Source: Pseudomonas asplenii (GTDB lineage: Bacteria > Pseudomonadota > Gammaproteobacteria > Pseudomonadales > Pseudomonadaceae). Taken from it: 64,000 bases of DNA. The notes under the pieces were generated by a model, which saw nothing but the letters and a program-made list of their open reading frames with translations, made no database searches and was not told where the DNA came from. Within the stretch, counting starts at the first letter, position 1; each line of letters begins with the position of its first letter. The position numbers were made by a program, and so were the translations under genes. Location: positions 2,108,001 through 2,172,000 of the forward strand of contig NZ_LT629777.1 of assembly GCF_900105475.1 (NCBI RefSeq), given 5' to 3'. This document shows, piece after piece, positions 9,442-19,108 of the stretch.

Positions 9442-10883
9442 CAGGCATCCCCTCCGAAGACATCGACATGGCTGAACACGCAGGCGGGCGAGGCGTGCCC
9501 GACGCGAATCACCTGGTTGGGTTCGCCCTTGCCGCAGTTCGGCGTACCGAGGACCTTGAAGGTGCCGGCGTCACCGACCGCGCTGAGGTTGCGCCAGAAC
9601 TGTGAGGAAATACCCCGGTAGTTGGGGTTCTTGACCACGCCCTTGAGTTCACCGTTTTCGATCAACTGGCCCCATTCGCAGCCGAACTGGAACTTGTTGC
9701 GGGCATCGTCGATGGACCACGAACGGTTGGTCGACATCAGAATGCCGTGTTCGATACCGCCGACCAGTTGCTCGAACGAGCGGTCGCCCGGCTCAATGTT
9801 CAGGTTCGCCATGCGATCGATCGGCGGTCGATTCCAGCTGCTGGCGCGGCTGTTGGCGACCCCTTGCAGATTCGCCCGGAACTGCGACAGTGCTCCGCCC
9901 AGCGGTCGCAGCAGCAGTCCCTCGCGGATCAGGAACTGCTTGTGGGCGGCGCTGCCGTCGTCGTCATGGGCGTAGCTGGCCAACTGCTCGGGGATCTGTG
10001 GGTCGAAGGTCACGTTGAGCAGGCTGGAGCCATATTGCAGGTGACCGAAATCACTGGCCTGGACGAAGCTGGTACCGGCGTAATTGCGCTCGTCGCCGAG
10101 GATGCGGTCCAGTTCCAGCGGATGGCCGATGGACTCGTGGATCTGCAGGGTCATCTGGTCCGGCATCAGCAGCAGATCGCGCGGCCCCGCTGGGGTATTG
10201 GGCGCCAGCAGCAGTTGCAGGGCCTGGTCGGCGACCAGCGCCCCGGCGCCGATCAGGCCCGAGCGACCGAGCACTTCGGCGCCGCCCTGTTGGCCGAAGT
10301 TCTCCCGACCCAGGGTGCGGGTCTGGCTGTCCGTGCCGTCGAAGGCGGTGACGCTCAGACCCGGGAACACGAAGCGTTGGGCCTGGCGCAGTTCGGCGCC
10401 GGCACTGTTGAGGTAGATCTGCTCGACGTGACTGACACCGAGGCTGACTTCCCAGTTGACCAGGCGTTCGTCCCTGGGCACGGCGGCGGACTCGGCGGCC
10501 AGCAACCCATAGCAGTCACTCAGCGCCGGGAACGGCTGTGCGAGTTGTGGCGAGCAGTAATCGCCCCGCTCAGTGGAAACGGCTTGCTGGCGCAGGTCGA
10601 GCAGGGCGTACGGACCGATCCGCTGTGCCTGTTCCTCGGCCCGTTGCAGCGCGGCCTGCAGGCCTTGGCGCGAGAGGTCGTTGGTGGCGGCATAGGCTTC
10701 GACGCCATTGACCCGCACGGTCAGCATTGCACCTTCGTCGCGGCTCAGGCTGGGTGGCTCCGGGACGTTCTTGCGTACCGACAGGTATTGGCCCGATTGC
10801 CGAACGTAGCGCAGCGAAAAGAATTCGGCCCCGGTGCGCAAGGCAGCGAAGTGCTGCTTGAGCTGGGGGTGGAAGTCGAACAT
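9441..10883 (-). CDS. TldD-like catalytic metallopeptidase subunit, divergent paralogue
   Basis: 480 aa. The zinc motif HESIGH (HExxxH) sits in QMTLQIHESIGHPLELDRILGDERNYAG. The third ligand should be the Cys in the conserved tail (LGTPNCGKGEPNQ). The start is ATG at 10883, behind GGGAGG at a spacing of 8; the frame runs on to 10937 without support. The N-terminus differs from the housekeeping TldD. In TldD/E the peptide is threaded between the subunits. No RiPP precursor or modification gene is recognisable nearby, so the substrate is unknown. Confidence 0.85.
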   Translation of the reverse strand: MFDFHPQLKQHFAALRTGAEFFSLRYVRQSGQYLSVRKNVPEPPSLSRDEGAMLTVRVNGVEAYAATNDLSRQGLQAALQRAEEQAQRIGPYALLDLRQQAVSTERGDYCSPQLAQPFPALSDCYGLLAAESAAVPRDERLVNWEVSLGVSHVEQIYLNSAGAELRQAQRFVFPGLSVTAFDGTDSQTRTLGRENFGQQGGAEVLGRSGLIGAGALVADQALQLLLAPNTPAGPRDLLLMPDQMTLQIHESIGHPLELDRILGDERNYAGTSFVQASDFGHLQYGSSLLNVTFDPQIPEQLASYAHDDDGSAAHKQFLIREGLLLRPLGGALSQFRANLQGVANSRASSWNRPPIDRMANLNIEPGDRSFEQLVGGIEHGILMSTNRSWSIDDARNKFQFGCEWGQLIENGELKGVVKNPNYRGISSQFWRNLSAVGDAGTFKVLGTPNCGKGEPNQVIRVGHASPACVFSHVDVFGGDA

Positions 10884-11100
10884 GAGGAAACCTCCCTGGA
10901 AATATCGGTGAGGGGCGCATCGCGCCAGTTGCCTCATAGTGCGGCGTCAGGCGCGCGCAATCCAGTCGGTGAAACAAAATGCCGGGGGATTTCAGGGTTT
11001 GCGTAGGCCTTGCGGGCCTATGGGCGGGCAGGCGGAGCAACGCCCGGCCCGTTCCCGCAGGATTTGTGTCGTAGGCCAATGCTGCGAACGACACAAAATT

Positions 11101-11166
11101 CTGTGGGAGCCGGCTTGCTGGCGATCCGCCCAAGGCGGCCATCCAGCCCAGCAAGCCCCCACCCGG
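11101..11166. repeat. REP element, GTGGGAGCCGGC type, degenerate partner arm
   Basis: The left arm starts at 11101 (CTGTGGGAGCCGGCTTGCTG followed by GCGATCCG). A decayed inverted arm (CCAGCAAGCCCCC) ends near 11162. It sits just beyond the 3' end of betA and may form its transcript end. Confidence 0.65.
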
Positions 11167-11177
11167 AGGGAAGTGAC

Positions 11178-12881
11178 TTACTGCGCGGTACGGCTCACTT
11201 CACGCAACGGCTTGCCACGCGCTGGCGCATCGCCCGCAACGTGGTAAGGCGCGGTGCTGCGCGGCAACGGTTGGCGGCCACGGATCTTGTCGGCGATTTT
11301 CTCGGCGATCATGATCGTCGGCGCGTTCAGGTTGCCGGTGGTGATGATCGGCATGATCGACGCATCGACCACCCGCAGACCCTGCATGCCATGGACACGG
11401 CCCTGACCATCGACCACCGCCATCTCGTCGGTGCCCATCTTGCACGAGCAGGACGGGTGGAACGCGGTCTCGGCGTGCTCGCGGATGAACTGGTCCAGTT
11501 GCTCGTCGGTCTGCACCTCGATCCCCGGGCTGATCTCGCGACCGCGGTAGGCATCCAGTGCCGGCTGCGCCATGATCTCGCGGGTCAGGCGGATACCGTC
11601 GCGGAACTCCTGCCAGTCCTGCTCGGTGGCCATGTAGTTGAACAGGATGCTCGGGTGCTGGCGTGGGTCCTTGGACTTGAGCTGCACGCGGCCACGGCTC
11701 GGTGAACGCATCGAGCCCATGTGCGCCTGGAAGCCGTGTTCCTTCACACCGTTACTGCCGTTGTAGTTGATGGCCACCGGCAGGAAGTGATACTGGATGT
11801 TCGGCCACTCGAACTCTTCGCGGGTACGGATGAAACCGCCAGCTTCGAACTGGTTGCTGGCGCCGATCCCGGTGCCGTTGAACAGCCATTCGGCGCCGAT
11901 GGCCGGCTGATTCCACCACAGCAGCGAAGGGTACAGCGACACGGGCTGGGTACAGGCGTATTGCAGGTACAGCTCGAGGTGATCCTGCAGGTTCTCACCA
12001 ACGCCCGGCAGGTCATGTACCACCGGGATATCCAGGCTTTCCAGCAGTTTGCGCGGGCCGACGCCGGAGCGCTGCAGCAATTGTGGCGAGGCGATCGCGC
12101 CGCTGCAGACGATGACTTCCTTGCGTGCGCGGGCTTCGACGCGCTCTTCGGCCGAGCCCACCAGGTAACGCACGCCGATTGCACGCTTGCCTTCGAACAG
12201 GACCTTGTCGGTCAGGGCGTGGGTGACGATGGTCAGGGTCGAACGCTTCTTGGCGATGTCCAGGTAGCCACGGGCGGTGCTGGAACGACGGCCGTTCGGC
12301 GTCACGGTACGGTCCATCGGACCGAAACCTTCCTGCTGATAGCCGTTGAGGTCTTCGGTACGCGGGTAGCCGGCCTGCACACCGGCCTCGACCATGGCGT
12401 GGAACAGCGGGTTGTTGCCGGCCTTGGGTGTGGTCACCCGTACCGGGCCTTCGCCGCCGTGGTAGTCGTTGGGGCCGATGTCGCGGGTTTCCGCCTTGCG
12501 AAAGTACGGCAGGCAGTCCAGATAGCTCCAGTCTTCGAGACCCGGCAGCTTGGCCCAGCCGTCGTAGTCCATGGCGTTGCCGCGGATGTAGCACATGCCG
12601 TTGATCAGCGAGGAGCCGCCCAGGCCCTTGCCGCGCCCGCATTCCATGCGGCGACCGTCCATGTGTGGCTCCGGGTCGGTCTCATAGGCCCAGTTGTAGC
12701 GCCGGCCCTGCAGCGGGAAAGCCAGGGCGGCGGGCATCTGGGTGCGGAAGTCGAAGCGGTAGTCGGGGCCGCCGGCTTCGAGCAGCAGAACAGTGACGCC
12801 TTCGTCTTCGGTCAGGCGGGTGGTGATGGTGTTACCGGCCGAACCGGCGCCAACGATGATGTAGTCGTATTCTTGGGACAT
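11178..12881 (-). CDS. betA: Choline dehydrogenase BetA
   Basis: 567 aa GMC oxidoreductase that oxidises choline to betaine aldehyde, and can take it on to glycine betaine, at the inner membrane. The FAD fold [19 protein letters not shown] starts at residue 5. GMC signature 1 lies in [20 protein letters not shown], signature 2 in [16 protein letters not shown], and the catalytic His lies in the tail [10 protein letters not shown]...[20 protein letters not shown]. The ATG at 12881 is preceded by GAGGGAG at a spacing of 8; the GTG three codons upstream is rejected. It is the last gene of betIBA. A REPIN separates it from betB. Confidence 0.95.
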   Translation of the reverse strand: MSQEYDYIIVGAGSAGNTITTRLTEDEGVTVLLLEAGGPDYRFDFRTQMPAALAFPLQGRRYNWAYETDPEPHMDGRRMECGRGKGLGGSSLINGMCYIRGNAMDYDGWAKLPGLEDWSYLDCLPYFRKAETRDIGPNDYHGGEGPVRVTTPKAGNNPLFHAMVEAGVQAGYPRTEDLNGYQQEGFGPMDRTVTPNGRRSSTARGYLDIAKKRSTLTIVTHALTDKVLFEGKRAIGVRYLVGSAEERVEARARKEVIVCSGAIASPQLLQRSGVGPRKLLESLDIPVVHDLPGVGENLQDHLELYLQYACTQPVSLYPSLLWWNQPAIGAEWLFNGTGIGASNQFEAGGFIRTREEFEWPNIQYHFLPVAINYNGSNGVKEHGFQAHMGSMRSPSRGRVQLKSKDPRQHPSILFNYMATEQDWQEFRDGIRLTREIMAQPALDAYRGREISPGIEVQTDEQLDQFIREHAETAFHPSCSCKMGTDEMAVVDGQGRVHGMQGLRVVDASIMPIITTGNLNAPTIMIAEKIADKIRGRQPLPRSTAPYHVAGDAPARGKPLREVSRTAQ

Positions 12882-12940
12882 GAAATGCACTCCCTCTGTT
12901 GAAGTGGGTCAGGGTGGGCCGTGGCGGGTGTGGTGCACCC

Positions 12941-13034
12941 TTTCGCGGGCAAGACCTGCGCTCCTACAGGACGATGGCGTACATCGATCATGCGTACACC
13001 GCCGTCCCTGTAGGAGCAGGGCTTGCCCGCGAAG
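12941..13034. repeat. REPIN of the GGCTTGCCCGCGAA type inside the bet operon
   Basis: The arm TTTCGCGGGCAAGACCTGCG (continuing CTCCTACAGG) at 12941-12970 is the near reverse complement of CCTGTAGGAGCAGGGCTTGC (continuing CCGCGAA) at 13008-13034. It lies between betB and betA, which are on the same strand and expected to be co-transcribed, so it would form a long hairpin within the mRNA. Confidence 0.85.
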
Positions 13035-13064
13035 ACGGCCTCACGGGCAAGACAGAACTCGGGC

Positions 13065-14534
13065 TTAGAACACCGAGACGTAGTCGCCCAGTTCGACCTG
13101 AACCGATTTGATTCGGGTGAAGTTGTTCAGCGAGCTGATGCCGTTCTCACGGCCCACACCCGACTGCTTGTAGCCGCCGACCGGCATCTTCGCGTCGGAT
13201 TCGCCCCAGGCGTTGATCCAGCAGATACCGGCTTCGAGCTGATGAATCACGCGGTGGGCGCGGTTCAGGTCGCGGGTCACCAGGCCAGCGGCCAGGCCGA
13301 AGTCGGTGTCATTGGCGCGACGGATCACTTCTTCCTCGGTCTCGTAGGTGAGGATGCTCATCACCGGGCCGAATATTTCCTCGCGCACGATGGTCATGTC
13401 ATCGGTGCAGTCGGTGAACACGGTCGGCGCCACGTAGGCACCGTTGGCGAATTCGCCACCCAGGCGCTCGCCGCCACACAGCAGGCGGGCACCTTCTTCC
13501 TTGCCCTTGGCGATGTAGCCCAGCACGCTTTCCATGTGGGCGAAGCTGACCAGCGGACCGAAGTTGGTGTTCTCGTCTTGCGGATTGCCGACGCGAATGC
13601 GTGCCACGCGCTCGACGATCCTGGCTTCGAAGGCGGCTTTCAGGTGGCTCGGTACAAACACACGGGTGCCGTTGGTGCAGACCTGGCCGGAGCTGTAGAA
13701 GTTGGCCATCATCGCGGTGTCGGCGGCGCGATCCAGGTCGGCGTCGTCGAAGATGATCAGCGGCGACTTGCCGCCCAGTTCCATGGTCACGTCCTTGAGC
13801 GACGAACTCGAGGCACTGGCCATGACCTTCTTGCCGGTGTCGGTGCCGCCGGTGAAGGAGACTTTCTCGATGCGCGGATGCTCGGTCAGCCAAGTGCCGA
13901 CTTCACGGCCGCTGCCGGTCAGGACGTTGAACACACCTGCCGGCAGGCCGGCCTCGGTGTAGATCTCGGCCAGTTTCAGGGTGGTCAGCGAAGTGACTTC
14001 GCTCGGCTTGAAGATCATCGCGTTGCCGGCGGCCAGGGCCGGGGCGGATTTCCACAGAGCGATCTGGATCGGGTAGTTCCATGCGCCGATACCGGCGACC
14101 ACGCCCAGCGGCTCGCGGCGGGTGTAGACGAACGAGGTGGTGCGCAGCGGGATCTGCTCGCCTTCGATCGCCGGCACCAGGCCTGCGTAGTATTCGAGCA
14201 CATCGGCACCGGTGACGATGTCGACATAGCGGGTTTCGGAATAGGCTTTGCCGGTGTCCAGGGTTTCCAGCGCGGCCAGTTCGTCGTTGCGCTCACGCAG
14301 GATCTCTACGGCGCGACGCAGGATGCGCGAACGCTCCATGGCGGTCATGGCCGCCCAGATCTTCTGGCCCTTTTCGGCACTGACCACGGCGCGTTCAACG
14401 TCTTCCCTGGTCGCACGCTGCACTTTGGCGAGAACTTCACCGTTAGCCGGGTTGATGGCATCGAACGTGGCATCGCTGCCAGCATCGGTGTAGCCGCCGT
14501 CAATGTAGAGTTTTTGCAGTTCGAAACGGGCCAT
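13065..14534 (-). CDS. betB: Betaine aldehyde dehydrogenase BetB
   Basis: 489 aa, NAD(P)-dependent, converts betaine aldehyde to glycine betaine in the cytoplasm. The ALDH motifs are present: [20 protein letters not shown] (Glu in ELGGKSP) and the catalytic Cys in [16 protein letters not shown]. The start [13 protein letters not shown] at 14534 has GAGG 5-6 bp upstream and gives the normal family length; the frame stays open to 14585. It is the middle gene of betIBA, 107 bp after betI. Confidence 0.96.
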   Translation of the reverse strand: MARFELQKLYIDGGYTDAGSDATFDAINPANGEVLAKVQRATREDVERAVVSAEKGQKIWAAMTAMERSRILRRAVEILRERNDELAALETLDTGKAYSETRYVDIVTGADVLEYYAGLVPAIEGEQIPLRTTSFVYTRREPLGVVAGIGAWNYPIQIALWKSAPALAAGNAMIFKPSEVTSLTTLKLAEIYTEAGLPAGVFNVLTGSGREVGTWLTEHPRIEKVSFTGGTDTGKKVMASASSSSLKDVTMELGGKSPLIIFDDADLDRAADTAMMANFYSSGQVCTNGTRVFVPSHLKAAFEARIVERVARIRVGNPQDENTNFGPLVSFAHMESVLGYIAKGKEEGARLLCGGERLGGEFANGAYVAPTVFTDCTDDMTIVREEIFGPVMSILTYETEEEVIRRANDTDFGLAAGLVTRDLNRAHRVIHQLEAGICWINAWGESDAKMPVGGYKQSGVGRENGISSLNNFTRIKSVQVELGDYVSVF

Positions 14535-14641
14535 AGTGTCCTCGCAAGTGCATGAGTGGTGGGCGTTAACCGCCGGACGCGCCATGAAACTATGGCAACG
14601 CTGATGGGCAGTCGTTCAGGGACCGAGCGGTTCTCTGTGCT

Positions 14642-15235
14642 CTAGTGCTCCTGTTTCGCCAGTTGCAAATCCATGTATTCGTAAGCGATCCGTTGCGCCT
14701 GCGCGGTGTCGAAAGCGTCTCCCGACAATGCGCCGCGCAACCACAAACCGTCGATCAACGCTGCCAGTCCCCTTGCCGCGCTGCGTGCCGTTGAGGCCGG
14801 CAGGACACGACGGAACTGGTAACACAGGTTGGAATACAGACGGTGATCGTTGATCCGCTGCAACCTGTGCAAAGACGGGTGGTGCATGCTGGTGGCCCAG
14901 AAGGCCAGCCAGGTTTTCATTGCAGGGCCATTGACCTGGCTGGCGTCGAAGTTGCCTTCGATGATCACCTGCAGATGCGCCCGTGGGCTGCCATCTGTCA
15001 GCGCCTGGCGGCGCGCGGCGACACTCTCGCTCAGGACATTCATCAGGTACTGCATCGTGGCAGCGATCAGGCCGTTCTTGTCCTGAAAGTAATGACTGAT
15101 GATGCCATTCGAGACACCGGCCAGACGGGCGATCAGCGCAATGCTGGCATCCCCCATTCCGACCTGATCGACTGCCATCAACGTGGCTTCGATCAATTGT
15201 TGGCGGCGTATGGGTTGCATACCGACCTTGGGCAT
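14642..15235 (-). CDS. betI: TetR-family repressor BetI
   Basis: 197 aa. The N-terminal TetR helix-turn-helix occupies about residues 8-55 ([41 protein letters not shown]), followed by the choline-sensing helical domain. It starts with ATG at 15235, behind AAGGAG. BetI represses betIBA and betT and releases in the presence of choline. The matching 20-bp palindromic operator lies 71 bp upstream of the start, in the gap shared with divergent betT. Confidence 0.95.
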   Translation of the reverse strand: MPKVGMQPIRRQQLIEATLMAVDQVGMGDASIALIARLAGVSNGIISHYFQDKNGLIAATMQYLMNVLSESVAARRQALTDGSPRAHLQVIIEGNFDASQVNGPAMKTWLAFWATSMHHPSLHRLQRINDHRLYSNLCYQFRRVLPASTARSAARGLAALIDGLWLRGALSGDAFDTAQAQRIAYEYMDLQLAKQEH

Positions 15236-15656
15236 CGTGCATCTCTCCTTAGGCCCGCCGACAGACGTGAAACGGCTACCGGCCTGCGGACCAGTCTATT
15301 TTGTTTTGATTGAACGTTCAATCAACAAAGAATAAGCTCTGCGACAAATCGTCGCTGCCTACAGGTATTTCCTACAGGCAGCTGACGGAAAAACGACCTC
15401 CGAAAAATACCAGACCTGCGGGGCAGACACTCTGCGCGGGCGAAGACGGATATTGCGGACCGGCACGAAAGATATCTGGCAGCGCGGCGACGTTTCTGCC
15501 CAGAGGTCTTGCGTGCCGGTTCAGGCGCAATCCCCGCAGGATCGGTTTTTTTCGGGGTGTCTTTATATCACCCGCTGGTCGGCTGCCCACTAACCGATTG
15601 GTCGGATCCCGTGTTGCCTTGTGTCTTTCTCTCGCACTGCCTGGAGCATCTGTGCA
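15236..15656. promoter_or_regulatory. Divergent betI-betT control region
   Basis: 421 bp without a gene. It holds the BetI operator (15306-15325) close to betI and a long leader of about 330 bp before betT. I see no convincing small gene or further repeat; a T-run at about 15546-15552 is not preceded by a good hairpin. Confidence 0.6.
15306..15325. promoter_or_regulatory. BetI operator palindrome
   Basis: A perfect 20-bp inverted repeat, TTGATTGAACGTTCAATCAA, centred at 15315/15316. It has the ATTGAACGTTCAAT core expected of a BetI/TetR-family operator. It lies 71 bp upstream of the betI start, where it can repress betIBA and possibly betT. Confidence 0.88.
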
Positions 15657-17666
15657 ATGAGTTCTGCCTCTCTTATAAAAACGCCCGCCGAAAAGGTCCG
15701 GGTCAACGGTTGGGTGTTCTACACCTCGACCGCACTGATACTGCTGCTGACTGCCGTTCTGATCATCGCCCCGCAAGAGGCCGGCAAACTGCTCGGCGTG
15801 GCCCAGGCCTGGCTGTCGCGCAGCTTTGGCTGGTACTACATGGTGGTCATCGCCGCCTACCTGGTGTTCGTCATCGGGCTGGCGTTCTCTTCCTACGGCA
15901 AGCTGAAACTGGGCTCCAGGCAGGACACCCCGGACTTCAGCTACGGCGCCTGGGCGGGCATGCTGTTCTCCTCGGGGATCGGCATCTCGCTGTTGTACTT
16001 CGGTGCTTCCGAGCCGCTGGACCACTTCTTCAACCCACCAGAGGGCACACCCGGCAGCAATGAGGTCGCACGCCAGGCGCTGCAACTGACGTTCCTGCAC
16101 TGGGGCCTGCACGGCTGGGCGATCTACGCCCTGGTCGGCCTGGCGGTGGCCTACTTCGCCTACCGGCACAACCAGCCGCTGGCCCTGCGTTCGGCGCTGT
16201 ACCCACTGGCGGGCGAGCGTTGGGTCAAGGGCGCGGCCGGGCACGCGGTGGACGGCTTCGGCATGTTCGTCACCCTGCTGGGGTTGGTCACCAACCTCGG
16301 TATCGGCGCGATGCAGGTGTCTTCCGGCCTGGAAAGCCTGTTCGGCATGCAGCACAGCAACACCAACCTGCTGATCGTGATCATCGTCATGAGCACCGTG
16401 GCGACCATCGCTGCCGTGTCGGGTGTGGAGAACGGCATTCGTCGGTTGTCCAACCTGAACATCGTGCTGTTCAGCGGCCTGCTGATCTTCGTGCTGCTGT
16501 TCGGCCCGACCCTGCACCTGCTCAACGGTTTCGTGCAGAACATCGGTGACTATCTCAACGGTGCGGTGCTCAAGACCTTCGATCTCTACGTCTATGAAAA
16601 CAACGCCGAGAAGTCCGACCGCTGGCTCGGCCTGTGGACCCTGTTCTACTGGGCCTGGTGGATTTCCTGGGCACCTTTCGTGGGCATGTTCATCGCGCGT
16701 ATTTCCCGTGGCCGTACCGTGCGTGAACTGGTGGCCGGCGTACTGCTGATCCCGTTGGGCTTCACCCTGGCGTGGCTGTCGATCTTCGGCAACTCGGCCC
16801 TGGACCTGGTGATGAACCATGGCGCCGTGGAGTTGGGGAAAACTGCGCTGGAGCAGCCGTCGATGGCGATCTACCAGTTGCTCGACCACTACCCGGCGTC
16901 CAAGGTGGTGATCGGTGTGTCGATCTTCGTCGGCTTCGTGCTGTTCCTGACGCCGGCGGACTCCGGTGCCGTGATGATGGCCAACCTGTCGTGCACCGGG
17001 GGGCAGGTTGACGAGGACGCTCCACACTGGCTGCGGATCTTCTGGTCGGCGGTGATCACCCTGGTGACCATCGGCCTGCTGTTCGCCGGTAACTTCGAGG
17101 CGATGCAGACCATGGTGGTGCTGGCTGGCCTGCCGTTCTCGGTGGTGCTGGTGTTCTTCATGTTCGGCTTGCACAAGGCCATGCGCCAGGACGTACAGAT
17201 CGAAGAAGAACAGGCCGAACTGGCAGCCCGCGGGCGTCGTGGTTTCAGCGAGCGCCTGAGCCTGCTGGACCTGCAACCGACCCAGGCGATCGTCCAGCGC
17301 TACATGGACAAGCAGATCAGCCCGGCGTTGGAAGAGGCGGCGGTGCAACTGCGGCAACTGGGCCTGACGGTACAGACGCAACTGGGCAAGTCCAGGAGCC
17401 TGATCGGCCTGCGGGTGGAAATGGAGGAGGGCAATCCCTTCGTCTATGAAGTGAGTCTGGATGGCTACCTGGCGGCGCCGAGCGAATCGGCGCAGGTCGA
17501 GGGTGGCGAGAGCGAAGTGCGGGCCCGTTACTATCGCGCCGAGGTGTACTTGCACAACGGTAGCCAGGAATACGACCTGATGGGCTTCACACAAGAGCAG
17601 ATCACCCGTGATGTGCTCGATCAGTTCGAAAGCCATCGGCAGCTCCTGGGCCGGGTTTATAGCTGA
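15657..17666 (+). CDS. betT: Choline transporter BetT (BCCT family)
   Basis: 669 aa secondary transporter that imports choline with protons or sodium. The twelve BCCT helices fill residues 15-510. Signature segments are GAWAGMLFSSGIGISLLYFGASEPLDHF (the BCCT G-x-G region) and the Trp-rich helix 8 LFYWAWWISWAPFVGMFIARIS. About 130 residues of cytosolic tail follow; in P. syringae BetT a comparable tail tunes activity with osmolarity. The ATG at 15657 has GGAG about 9 bp upstream; a start 12 codons earlier is not supported. It is divergent from betIBA and convergent with cbcV, with a strong two-way terminator between them. Confidence 0.94.
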   Translation: MSSASLIKTPAEKVRVNGWVFYTSTALILLLTAVLIIAPQEAGKLLGVAQAWLSRSFGWYYMVVIAAYLVFVIGLAFSSYGKLKLGSRQDTPDFSYGAWAGMLFSSGIGISLLYFGASEPLDHFFNPPEGTPGSNEVARQALQLTFLHWGLHGWAIYALVGLAVAYFAYRHNQPLALRSALYPLAGERWVKGAAGHAVDGFGMFVTLLGLVTNLGIGAMQVSSGLESLFGMQHSNTNLLIVIIVMSTVATIAAVSGVENGIRRLSNLNIVLFSGLLIFVLLFGPTLHLLNGFVQNIGDYLNGAVLKTFDLYVYENNAEKSDRWLGLWTLFYWAWWISWAPFVGMFIARISRGRTVRELVAGVLLIPLGFTLAWLSIFGNSALDLVMNHGAVELGKTALEQPSMAIYQLLDHYPASKVVIGVSIFVGFVLFLTPADSGAVMMANLSCTGGQVDEDAPHWLRIFWSAVITLVTIGLLFAGNFEAMQTMVVLAGLPFSVVLVFFMFGLHKAMRQDVQIEEEQAELAARGRRGFSERLSLLDLQPTQAIVQRYMDKQISPALEEAAVQLRQLGLTVQTQLGKSRSLIGLRVEMEEGNPFVYEVSLDGYLAAPSESAQVEGGESEVRARYYRAEVYLHNGSQEYDLMGFTQEQITRDVLDQFESHRQLLGRVYS

Positions 17667-17767
17667 GGTTTGCGCGGTGCACTCGTTGCACCGCCCACTC
17701 CTGCTCATCATCGCCTGACCCCACCCCTCGGCCTGATACCCACATCCCCCGGCCTGTCCCTGAACCC

Positions 17768-17855
17768 TGTAGGCGCCGGACTTGCCCGCGAATAGGCCCG
17801 TAAGCCTTGCGTTGCCCGAAAGTGCGCTTTCGCGGGCAAGCCCGGCTCCTGCAGT
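17768..17855. repeat. REPIN, CTTGCCCGCGAA type
   Basis: The arm CTGTAGGCGCCGGACTTGCC (then CGCGAA) at about 17768-17793 pairs with TTCGCGGGCAAGCCCGGCTC (then CTGCAG) ending near 17855. It lies between convergent betT and cbcV, just before the terminator. Confidence 0.8.
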
Positions 17856-17883
17856 ACGGGGTGGGTCGCTTGGGGTGGCCCAC

Positions 17884-17922
17884 AAACAAGAACGCCGCGA
17901 GATGCTCGCGGCGTTCTTGTTT
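17884..17922. terminator. Bidirectional intrinsic terminator between betT and cbcV
   Basis: A perfect 18-bp stem, 17884-17901 (starts AAACAAGAACG) paired with 17905-17922, closed by the 3-nt loop ATG. It has A/T-rich ends on both sides, so it can stop both the plus-strand betT and minus-strand cbcXWV transcripts. The minus-strand cbcV stop codon begins 8 bp away. Confidence 0.9.
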
Positions 17923-17929
17923 CTGTCTC

Positions 17930-19108
17930 TTAGCCCAGGTTCTTGCCCAGCAAGGCGTGATACAGCTCGCTGTCGCCCAGAATCCCCACCACCTTGTTGT
18001 TCTCGTGCAGCACCAGCTTGTTGCCGGTCTGGTAACGGATCTGCAAGGCATCGCGCATGCCGATGTTGGAGTCCACCAGGGTCGGGGTCCGTGCCAGGCT
18101 TTCTACCGCCTGGCCCTGGACCCAGCTCTGCAGGTTGAGGCTGGCACCGTTCTGGCGGGCACCTTTGATGGTGTTGCCTTCGGCCAGGTCGATCCACGAA
18201 TCGCCACCCGGGTCGATGCACACCGAACCATTGACGCGCTTGCAGTTGTCCAGGCTGCGCATCAGGCTGCGTCCGCAGAGGACGTTGAGCGGGTTGGTGT
18301 GGGCGACGAAGGTCCGTACGTATTCATCCGCCGGATTGAGCACGATTTCCTCGGGCTTGCTGTACTGAATGATCCGGCCGTCCTTCATGATCGCGATGCG
18401 GCTACCCAGTTTGAGCGCTTCATCGAGGTCGTGGCTGACGAACACGATGGTTTTCGCCAGCTTGTTCTGCAGGGTCAGCAGTTCGTCCTGCAGGCCCTGG
18501 CGAATCAGTGGGTCGAGGGCCGAGAACGGTTCGTCCATCAGCAGGATGTCGGCATCCATCGCCAGGGCACGGGCCAGGCCGACCCGCTGCTGCATGCCGC
18601 CGGACAGTTCGTCGGGCTTCTTGTTGCGCCATTGCGTCAGGCCCACCAGCTCCAGCTTCTCGTCCACCAGCTTGCGCCGTTCCTTTTCCGGGCGACCCTG
18701 CATCTCCAGGCCGAAGCTGATGTTTTCACGCACCGTCAGCCAGGGCATCAGGGCGAATTTCTGGAACACCATGGCGATGCGCTTGGTACGCATCATCTTC
18801 AGTTCGGCGGGCGTGCAGGAGGCGATATCGATCTGCCGACCTTCGTGCTCGACGAACAATTGTCCACGGCTGACGGTGTTCAGGCCGTTGATGCAGCGCA
18901 GCAGGCTGGATTTGCCGGAGCCGGAGAGGCCCATCAGCACGCAGATCTCGCCTTTCTCGATTTCCAGGCTGGCATTCTCGACACCGACGATCTGGCCGGT
19001 TTTCTTGAGGATTTCTTCCCGCTTGAGGCCCTGGTCCAGCAACGCCAGCGCCTCACGCGGGTTCTTGGAGAAGATAACGTCTACCTTGTCGAAGCGAATG
19101 ATGCTCAT
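17930..19108 (-). CDS. cbcV: Choline/betaine/carnitine ABC transporter ATPase CbcV
   Basis: 392 aa. Walker A MGLSGSGKSSLLR, signature LSGGMQQRVGLARAL and Walker B ILLMDEPFSALD are all present. A C-terminal CBS-type sensory region (about 270-392, ending NNKVVGILGDSELYHALLGKNLG) is typical of ProV/OpuAA-like ATPases that sense ionic strength. Its ATG overlaps the stop codon of cbcW (ATGA). It energises uptake for CbcX and, in P. aeruginosa, also for orphan binding proteins such as CaiX. Confidence 0.92.
   Translation of the reverse strand: MSIIRFDKVDVIFSKNPREALALLDQGLKREEILKKTGQIVGVENASLEIEKGEICVLMGLSGSGKSSLLRCINGLNTVSRGQLFVEHEGRQIDIASCTPAELKMMRTKRIAMVFQKFALMPWLTVRENISFGLEMQGRPEKERRKLVDEKLELVGLTQWRNKKPDELSGGMQQRVGLARALAMDADILLMDEPFSALDPLIRQGLQDELLTLQNKLAKTIVFVSHDLDEALKLGSRIAIMKDGRIIQYSKPEEIVLNPADEYVRTFVAHTNPLNVLCGRSLMRSLDNCKRVNGSVCIDPGGDSWIDLAEGNTIKGARQNGASLNLQSWVQGQAVESLARTPTLVDSNIGMRDALQIRYQTGNKLVLHENNKVVGILGDSELYHALLGKNLG

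Noticed and set aside
15530..15575. Intrinsic terminator or riboswitch upstream of betT
   Set aside because: The T-run near 15546 is flanked by only a weak CCCCG...CGGGG pairing that encloses the T-run itself; no convincing structure.
15372..18221. 949-codon open frame on the minus strand
   Set aside because: It is antisense to betT and crosses the terminator. Its product is Gln/His-rich low-complexity sequence without a family match.
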